Shown one piece after another: positions 56,493 to 64,000 of a stretch of DNA of 64,000 nt. This stretch comes from Pezicula radicicola (lineage: Eukaryota > Ascomycota > Leotiomycetes > Helotiales > Dermateaceae): contig PDUO01000011.1 in the NCBI GenBank assembly GCA_003008705.1, positions 921,956-985,955 on the forward strand. The letters run 5' to 3'. Made by a program: the position numbers and the translations under genes. Each line of letters opens with the position of its first letter. Within the stretch, counting starts at the first letter, position 1. The notes beneath the pieces were generated by a model that made no database searches, had not been told where the DNA came from, and saw only the letters and a program-made list of their open reading frames with translations.

Positions 56493-57213
56493 TTTTGTGC
56501 TCGCTTATTTTGGGGTTAGCATGGCATATTTCTCTTTACCTTAAGGCTATTTTTTACCGACCTACGGAAACAGGTTATCAATTGAAGAAATATATACATC
56601 TAAATCGCCTAACCGGTAATCACAGTATACAATCTCATTTTTGAAACGTTTTTGAGTGCTGTACCTGTACAACAGTGTTGCTCTCAATATGACCTTTGAT
56701 ATTTAGTTTACCTACCTCTCACCAATGCTAAAGAGTCACTGCGCCAATTTAGCCAAAGGATACAAAGAGAAGGCGACAACAAAATAAAATGCAACAGCAG
56801 TATAACTAAGGCATACAACTGTTGTGTAAATTAACTTTCAGCGTAAGAAAAGGACTAAAAGATAATATGGTCTGTTGTACAGTACACAAATAGAATCACA
56901 ACTGAGCATTTTAAGTCAAGTGAAATCCAGGAAATAATTATACTGAGTTGAGTTGTTTTACATTTTGAAGGAAATCCCATCGGTCTTAATGCGAAAGAAA
57001 CTGGAATGCACAACGCCATCGCGCCCCGAATCATTGAACCTGCCCAAGGAGTGCGAGTACTCTGAAAGAGAAATGACACCCATCCACACCACCAAAGTTA
57101 AAATGACTAAGCATCCAACACCTGCGTCTCCGACCTTGAACCCCCAAATCCATCATGTCTGTTCGACAGTCGTTGTCTGAAAGTCTTGTAGTAACGCAGC
57201 TTGGTCAGGTTTA
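56493..57213. other. Convergent intergenic region
   Basis: No gene is supported. A palindrome GTACAGTAC lies near 56878. It forms the 3' flanks of both neighbours. Confidence 0.5.
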
Positions 57214-58339
57214 TCACCACCTAAACCGCATCATTTGTCTCATGCGCTCGTAAGTAGCATTTGCCTTTACAATCTCACTATGCCTTTCTTGCTCAGTTAA
57301 GTAACAACCACCACAATCACAAAAAAAGCCATAGTTTGCGTACAGCGTAGTATGAGCGGACGTATATGAAATAGTAATTTCATCTCCTTGGGCGATATCT
57401 TTGCAAGCGGAAACTTTCAAGTGTTGCTCATCTTCGAAATACTCGTAGGTACAGTTGTTAATTGGCTGACAAGCGTGGTTAAATCGCGATGCGTTGAGGA
57501 AGATGCCACATTTGTTGTGAGTGGTCCTGAAGCTAGTTACTTTTAGTAGCTGGCCAAGAACGGTTGAGACTTTCTTGAAGTGTTACATACCGATTGGTCT
57601 TATAGATGGCAGCAACCTTTGTGGTCTCGACCTTGTTCCAGCATGCCAAACTCATGAACTTCTTTTTATCTTCTTCTGACAGGAGATCGTATTCCTGCCG
57701 AATGCCAAACTCTCCGCACTGTAGCAAACAAGGCTCAGATAAGATCAAAGTTCCGTTCTTGATATCCTTCACGGCAAAACTACCGTACCCGCCCTTGGGT
57801 GAGCGATGCACATCAAACCACTCAGTTGTGATTATTGGTTTAGAAGAGGAGGAAGAGGAGGAAGCGGAGGAAGCGGGTGACAAGGGTGATAAAGTAGTTG
57901 AAGCTTTATGGGTCGGGACTGAGGAAGGGCTTGTTTTGGGAGTAACGACTCCGAGTAAGCGTAGGAGATTCCGGGGAGACGTAGAGATTGGTTGTTCTGT
58001 CTCAGTGTGCTGATCTGCAGCTAGTGCTGTTGTTATGGAATCTGTAGTCTCAATCGCGTCTGTGAGAATATTATTGGCTTCGACAGAACTGATCTCTGCG
58101 ATATTGTTTGAAGCCGTAGCTGGGGATGCCGGAGGCGTGAGAGGAGCGGCTATTTGGGCTCGCTCCTTCTCCGTCAACTTCTTCGATTTCTCCATCTTGC
58201 GGATCTTGGATCGTGGTCAGTATTGAAGACGTCAGCAGCTGAAGATACTTACTGGTTCCCAAGTGCGGTCATCGCAACCGTCTAGCCAGGTTGCATAGTT
58301 GTTGGCCAGCATGGCCGAGTAGCTAGCTTGCTTTTCCAT
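57214..58339 (-). CDS. SET-domain protein with post-SET cysteines
   Basis: Exons 58253-58339, 57591-58204 and 57214-57532 on the minus strand give 339 residues. The start is the ATG at 58339; the first exon (MEKQASYSAMLANNYATWLD) is recovered by splicing 58205-58252. A Ser/Thr-rich linker precedes the SET domain from about 125: FDVHRSPKGGYGSFAVKDI, then ASRFNHACQP (the NHxCxP core, formed after the last splice) and GDEITISY. A post-SET CDCGGC (YGFFCDCGGCYL) follows. By family it is a lysine methyltransferase of the SMYD/Set5 or RKM style that uses S-adenosylmethionine. The substrate, histone or other protein, cannot be told from sequence. No MYND finger is seen. Confidence 0.87.
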
Positions 58340-60350
58340 TGCTCTATTGGGTAATCGCTGTCAGCTCTTACGACTGGTGCGAAGAAAGATAAGACGCAGG
58401 AGTTCGTTCCCAAATTAGAAGATAGATGAAAGAATATTTGTGGTGTGGAGAAGATGAATGAAGTGTGGTTTGCGGGAGATATGATTTTGAAGAGAAGAGA
58501 TTTAAAGGAATGTCCGTTTCGCCTGCCACTGAGCACTAGCGCTTTTAAGCTCGTATTCAAACAATGGAGTGAATTGGATGTCCCAATGTTTATATGTGCT
58601 ATAGGGAATCAGCTTACTTTCTGCAGACGGGATATTCCTTGTGATCTTCAATCGTAGCAAGGGGCGTTGATCTATGTTGCAGACATGGTGGGCCAAAGAC
58701 TGAGAACCTTAGGAAGTAAACAAGACCCCAAGACTTGCTTGACGAGAAAGAGAGCGTATAAATTAGAGAGATTGCCAGGTAAGTGATATCGACAGGTATG
58801 TGAGGTGGAGGGAGAGATTTAGGAAGGTCCAGTGCGACGGTTGGAGATCTTGAGTGCAAAGACTTGCCAAGATCTTCTTTGAGCTGAGGTTCGTTTTGGT
58901 TAGATATACTTGCAGAACTTTCTGCATTTATCAGTTTTACTTGATTGACTCCACAAGAAGCCTTAGTAGTGATAGCTAGTAGCCACAAGGTGGTGTTTGA
59001 AAGCTTTCAAGACTAGTTGCTTCCGATGCTTTATGCTACTTTATGGAGAAGGCTTTTGAAAGGAAGTTACTTACAGCAAAGCTGTGTTCAAGACTCTTTT
59101 CTTTTCTAGAAACATATTAGTGACTACAACTTTAAAATTGTCTCCCAGAAAGGAGAAGAAAAGCTCTCCCCCGGGCAAGGAAAGGAGAGGAAAGCTCACC
59201 CAAGAATATTGACAACAAAAAAGTGGTTGACAACAAACTCAAGTCAAAATGAAAGTGTATCAAATGAACCAAATGTCCAACAGAACTTAGCTCGCTTGTG
59301 CGATGCGCCTCATCGACCATTTTATATCCATGCCGAAGAGAGAAAGACCACAGAGTTCTGGGCTTTCATGGCGACGGAAATATTATCGCTCGTAATGGCT
59401 GCTGGCATATCTCTTTGATGGAGGGGACTCTTTAGCCTATCCAGGCCCTATTGCCATGCCGGCGTCGCATTATAGGCAGGTGCCATGCTGCATTGTGATT
59501 AGTTTGAGGCTGCCTGCAGGTACTAAGGGACATACCGGTATCATTCTCTCCTTTATCAGATCCATGTGTTCTGAAGCTCTACAACAATCTTCTCAAAGGC
59601 AAGTTTGTTGGAATGGCTAAAAGCGTGAGGTCAAGGGTTCAATATGGCCCAAAATGATGTTGTTGACTGAACAAAAAAGAGAGTTCACTGGAAGTTGAAA
59701 ACTCTCGCTTAAATTACGGGTGGGGGCAGAACTTTAAGGGGCAAAGGTCCAAAACTTCAATATGGTACCGATAAAGAGGTTCCATTCACTGACTATTCGA
59801 GAGCAAGTTCCTCCCTAAAGAAAATTGGCCGTGATCTAAAGCAAAATTCCTCCACAGACTGAAATCTAGGCCAAGAGATGGAATTTTTACTGCGACGAAC
59901 ATCATTTCTGCTGTCAAAAGCACAACTGTTGCTACGCGAGCCGTAGCTGCACGACAAGCGTTTTTACAATACACACCAGACAAACTTCATACAAAAATAT
60001 CTCTAAACCAGAAAATAGCAAGATTCTATGATCGGTCATGACCAAACTAGGGTAGTGGGATTTGGGCTCTTGGCTTTGCTTCTCGCTTTTGACGTGAAAT
60101 CTACCCTCAGCTTTGGGGCAGTAAGAATTTGAGCAAACAAAGAATCCTCGGCAGAGAAAAGAGAGCTTATCTAGAAGTCAGGTAGTAATTGAACATGGCA
60201 TCACAAGCCCAAGCATAATTTGAGTTATTCTGGTCGAAGTAAGCGAGTTACTACGCTGTTACTTTGAGGTGAACGATATGGCAGTGACAACATTCCACGG
60301 CATATATTCTGGTATTCAAAAATCGAGAGATTCATCTTATATGCTGCCTA
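58340..60350. other. Intergenic region, 2 kb
   Basis: No gene is supported on either strand; minus-strand frames at 58614-58988 and elsewhere lack ATG context and motifs. A weak GAGTTA-type repeat relic lies at about 60217-60262. Confidence 0.55.
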
Positions 60351-61643
60351 CTAGCTAAGATGTTCTCGGACGTATGAACCCAAAAGCTTTAGAGCCTTCT
60401 CAAGGACCTCAGTCTCACATACGAACCCAATGCGTACGAAACCTTTGAAATCCACGCCATTTCCAAAGCATTTCGAGCCTGGTACAAACATAACCTTTGT
60501 TTTCTCAATGACATCGCGACAGAATTCGACATCATCCACAGGTTGTCCTTTCTTCTCGAATCTGATGAAAGCTGTCGTGCTCCCAGTAGGCTTAACCCAA
60601 GAACACACTGAGCTATTCTCGTTGACAAAGGTTTCAAGAATAGCCACATTTGTCTTTGCGAGCTTGATGTTCCGTCCTAGAAGTGAGTGTAGGACGGATT
60701 GTGACATGGCGTACGTAGCAATTTGGTCATCTACCTGAGACACGCTGATTGTAGTGTAATCCCGAGCAGCAGCAATAGCCTCTATGATGGAACTGGAGCG
60801 TGTCGCGATCCAGCCAATCCTAATTCCAGCTAAAGCATATGCCTTTGACATTGAGCCTGTAGCAATAGCTTTGTCATAGCCGAAGGAAACGATCGAGGGT
60901 GGAAATTCATCATCCATTGGGGAAATACCGTGGAACACTGGGCGATAAACCTCGTCGGACAAAATGATAATGTCGCGTTCCTTAGCAAATTTTATCAGGC
61001 CCTGCAGAACTGACTTGGGAGTTGTGGAGCCGGTGGGATTGTTGGGATTGTTGATGATAATCATCTTCGTGTTCTCCTTTACAAGAGTCTTCAAGTCCTC
61101 CAGGTCGGGGATGTATTTCTTCTGCTTCTGTAGCTTCCATAACGAGACTTCAGCACCAAGACTCTCTGGGACGGAGTACAGTTGTTGGTACGTGGGATAC
61201 ACGCAGACAACATGGTCTCCAGGTCCGATCAGAGTGTACAGGAGAAGAAAATTGGCAGAAATGGCGCCTGGGCTGTGTAGCGTCAGATAGCTTGGTCATA
61301 TCGGATACCTTAGCGTACTTACGTTATGAGGATGTTCTCGGGGGACATAGGATTTCTGACCGAGTACAACGAGGACAAACGCTCACGCAGAGCAGATGAA
61401 CCACGGACAGCTCCATATGTCAGTTTTGTAGATTTCTTGAATGGCGGACCCATGCCCGGATCCTCACAAAGCGCTTCAAGATCTTCTATGGACACTGAGG
61501 CTGCACATGTTTCGGCGATATTGATTACTCCGGGAGTAAGTTCATACTTGTCCATCCACTTGAGACCATGTCAGTGATCTGTGGATAGTATTGGTGGAGG
61601 ACGTACATGCCTGTTCGACGTCAAACGGCTTGATGACCACCAT
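60351..61643 (-). CDS. Class I/II PLP-dependent aminotransferase
   Basis: Exons 61611-61643, 61323-61558 and 60351-61272 on the minus strand give 396 residues. The start is the ATG at 61643. The first join gives VEQWMDKYEL, as in this family, and needs a GC-AG intron (donor GCATGT at 61610). Fold type I landmarks are TYGAVRGSSALRERLSSLY, CVYPTYQQLYSVPE, NNPNNPTGS at 164-172, Asp196 in SDEVY (binds the pyridine nitrogen), and the Schiff-base Lys233 in SMSKAYALAGIRIGW. The C-terminal GFVRIGFVCE carries the substrate carboxylate Arg. It is an intact enzyme transferring amino groups between amino and keto acids; the specific substrate is unknown. Confidence 0.9.
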
Positions 61644-62491
61644 GGTTTTTAAGATCTCGGTAATTCAAGCGTCCAAAGGAAGTACTCGTAGGCCTGCACG
61701 TTGAAGGGAATTGGTTGCTGTCTAATAGCCATGATAATGATTGCAGACAGACCTTTCTTTTTATGTAGTTGTTAAAGACAGGAATTATGGCGGAGTTGAA
61801 GGTAACTTATGTAACTTTGTGTCCTTCAAAGGGCGCGACGGGAGAAACTCGGTTGGTGGGTTGGAAGTCGTCGGCGCTACCTACTCTATGTACTGTACGG
61901 TTGTCGTTTGTGGTTGCTGTGCCACAGAGTTCCGCATGACGCTTTGTCTCCGGGTACCTAGGCTAGTGATAGGTGTATAGTACGTGGCTTGAGCTGTTAG
62001 AGTGTCATGACTTTTTACATCACTCCTAAGAAGCCGTGTTGACCCAACTCTCCTGACTTCAGAAACTCCCAGAGGATTCAGCATCAAGCTACTAGACTCT
62101 GTCATCATTGTCCTTGCTTACGTAGTTAATCATTCCCTCGAGTAATTCGGCTTTGTATCACCACACTCCACCGGCCGGGAGCTAAAAGTAACGTTTAGCT
62201 TTATTTATTCCTATACGTCGTGAGCTTATTAGCATCCGCCTAGGCTCCGAGGGACGCCTCCTCCACCGCCCGGCTTGCGAGTCTTCTTGAGCTCGGTCAA
62301 CCTTCATCCACTTTGCTACCCGCCACCATCATTCACACTCCTTTACACTTCGCGACTTCATATTTGTTGTTGTTTTACAGCTCCAGAAAACTACATTTAC
62401 GTCTGCGGTCAAGGCCCTACCAGCGCCGAAGCTATTCGACCCGGCCATCTCTCGTTCTCCAAACGGCGCGATAGCCAAGAAACAGACATCG
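61644..62491. promoter_or_regulatory. Shared divergent promoter region
   Basis: It lies between the aminotransferase (minus) and the Adp1-like gene (plus). A TACTGTAC lies at 61891-61898. No other site is assigned. Confidence 0.4.
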
Positions 62492-64000
62492 ATGCGACGA
62501 CTCCAGCTGGGGAGAGTAGTCATTGCGACACTCTCGTTGTCATGGACCGCCTATGGGTTTCAGAACTACTCTCTGATAGACATGTCAAGAGCCCATACAT
62601 CGTTACTGGCTGGCCAAGCTGAAGAGTGTCCTCCGTGGTATGTGTTTGCGCCAGTTTCTACTATGAATCACTGAGATATTTTGGAAGACTCCAAATACTG
62701 GTGATTGCTCAGTTCAACAACAACATGCTGATATTACGGCAGCTTTAATTGTCTACTACCAGCTTTCAGTTGTGGTCAGTATGCTGAGTGCAATCAGTAC
62801 AATGGCAAATGCGCATGCCCAGCTGGTTTTGGGGGGGACGACTGCTTGTCTCCAGGTTTGTGATTAAATCAAGTCAGTAACTCAAGACATATCGTAATAA
62901 CACTTTCCTAGTTTGCGGATCATTAGCAGACGGCGATAACCGACCCATGCGAAAAAGCGACTCCTGTGAATGCGACGATGGATGGTCAGGCATAAATTGC
63001 AATGTTTGCGAAACCAACAAGGCATGCAACAAATTAATGCCCGAGGGGCAAGGAGGCGTTTGCTACCAGAATGGCGAGGTGGTGAAGGAGAACTACCAAA
63101 TCTGCGACGTTACGAACAAGAAGATTCTCGATATTCTCGATGGCAAGATACCGCAAGTCACATTCACCTGCAATGCAGAGCGTGATACATGCGATTTTCA
63201 ATGTGAGTTTGAGCTTCCCGTACACGGCGGAATAAAAACACACACACAAACAACACCCAAGAACAGTGGACCGAAGTTGAGAGATACATCTGAAGTACTC
63301 AGTTCGTTCAAGTCATTCAGCTTTCTTGCAGGCCACTTAGCAACCACTACTGAGCGTAGCAATAGTAGTTGCAAGAGCCCAATTTGACAAGCAGTCACTA
63401 TCCTCGTTCTCAAACTTTCCTATATATAATTTTTTGTTTCTACAACGGCCCCTGCTCAACAGCGTCTTAACTTTTGCTGATCTATCATAGTTTGGGTTGA
63501 CCAAAGAGAGTCATTCTTCTGCGCTTTGAATCAATGTAAATCCAGTGCCGACAATACCTACGAGCAGAACAGCACTAATTACAACTGCGAGAACATCGAG
63601 TGCAAGTGTATTCCAGATCGCATGTTGTGTGGCGAGAACGGCTCTGTGGATATCACAGAATTCCTAGACGAGCTTATCAGAGGGCCTGCAACCTTCGAAT
63701 GTCTACAGACCAATGGCGGCAAAAATGACTGCAAGTTCAAGGAACCCGAGATGAACAAGCTCATTTCACAGATGTTTGGGGACTCCAGTATTTTTATCAA
63801 CTGTAGATCTGGAGAATGTTTGTACGAGACAGAAGTTCCTGGCTTTGAACGGCCTGTGAAAAAGATCAATACGCCACTAATCGCCGGAGTGATTGCTGGC
63901 ACATCACTTTTCGTCGTTGCTGTTATACTTACGGTGTGGTATCTCTCAAGGAGACAATTTAAGTACGGTCCTATCCGTCTGGACGATTCCGATGACGATG
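62492..64000 (+). CDS. Adp1-like ABC transporter, N-terminal EGF part (partial)
   Basis: The exons seen are 62492-62637, 62743-62855, 62912-63202 and 63491 onward; the gene runs off the window with no stop, leaving about 353 residues. A signal peptide ([20 protein letters not shown], cleaved near YGF) precedes a Cys-rich extracellular region with EGF-like [20 protein letters not shown] and [15 protein letters not shown]. The [16 protein letters not shown] junction is made by the last splice. A membrane helix (about 313-335, [20 protein letters not shown]) then leads into the cytosol (RRQFKYG...DDSDDDD). This order is characteristic of the fungal ABCG-type transporter Adp1 (YCR011C), whose ATPase and remaining helices would lie beyond 64000. 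The intron at 63203-63490 is long (288 bp) for this region. Confidence 0.82.

Overview
This window is nuclear DNA from a filamentous ascomycete (Pezizomycotina). The gene set and protein style suggest Leotiomycetes/Helotiales, but that placement is an impression and not a proof. The evidence is short GT-AG introns of about 45-60 bp with internal branch sites, dense coding on both strands, a Zn2Cys6 regulator, an Ste6-type exporter, MFS and P450 genes, and AT-rich repeat islands between gene-dense blocks. No bacterial-style operons, rRNA, tRNA or CRISPR arrays are visible. Most proteins had to be assembled across introns; exon coordinates are my own splice calls.

Layout. 1-5.2 kb: the 3' end of a TPR-like gene, then an SDR and a cytochrome P450 in tandem. 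5.5-7.2 kb: DPH2 (diphthamide synthesis). 7.2-12.2 kb: a gene-poor, repeat-bearing stretch with a nested pair of inverted-repeat elements (7758-8175 holding 7853-7970) and one lone methyltransferase. 12.3-25.3 kb: Zn2Cys6 regulator, Atg22-like effluxer, 13-exon hydantoinase/oxoprolinase-DUF917 protein, small membrane protein and DHA1-type MFS. The first three may form a small catabolic module. 25.6-40.3 kb: Ste6-type ABC exporter, PBDC1 homologue, F-box-like repeat protein with a start codon split by an intron, 12-exon Dal5-type MFS permease, and a single-pass membrane protein with two PPDY motifs. 40.4-45.8 kb: an AT-rich island with a 19-20 bp tandem array and a dead Tc1/mariner element (42850-44394) with TA-flanked inverted repeats. 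45.9-64 kb: Pro/Gln-rich protein, mitochondrial ribosomal protein S8, homoisocitrate dehydrogenase, disordered Lys/Pro/Glu protein, zinc-knuckle protein, PMP3 proteolipid, an interrupted coiled-coil gene, SET-domain protein, class I/II aminotransferase, and the 5' part of an Adp1-like EGF/ABC transporter that runs off the window.

How it fits together. Most genes are housekeeping or transport functions with no obligatory link. The most interesting non-genic signals are: (i) a 118-bp MITE at 7.9 kb whose ends share an outer 17 bp and an inner 13 bp with the Tc1/mariner element 35 kb away, suggesting a non-autonomous partner with bipartite transposase sites; (ii) a dispersed GAGTTAC-containing minisatellite; (iii) recurrent TACTGTAC-type palindromes confined, where I saw them, to intergenic DNA; and (iv) two genes interrupted by one in-frame TAG.
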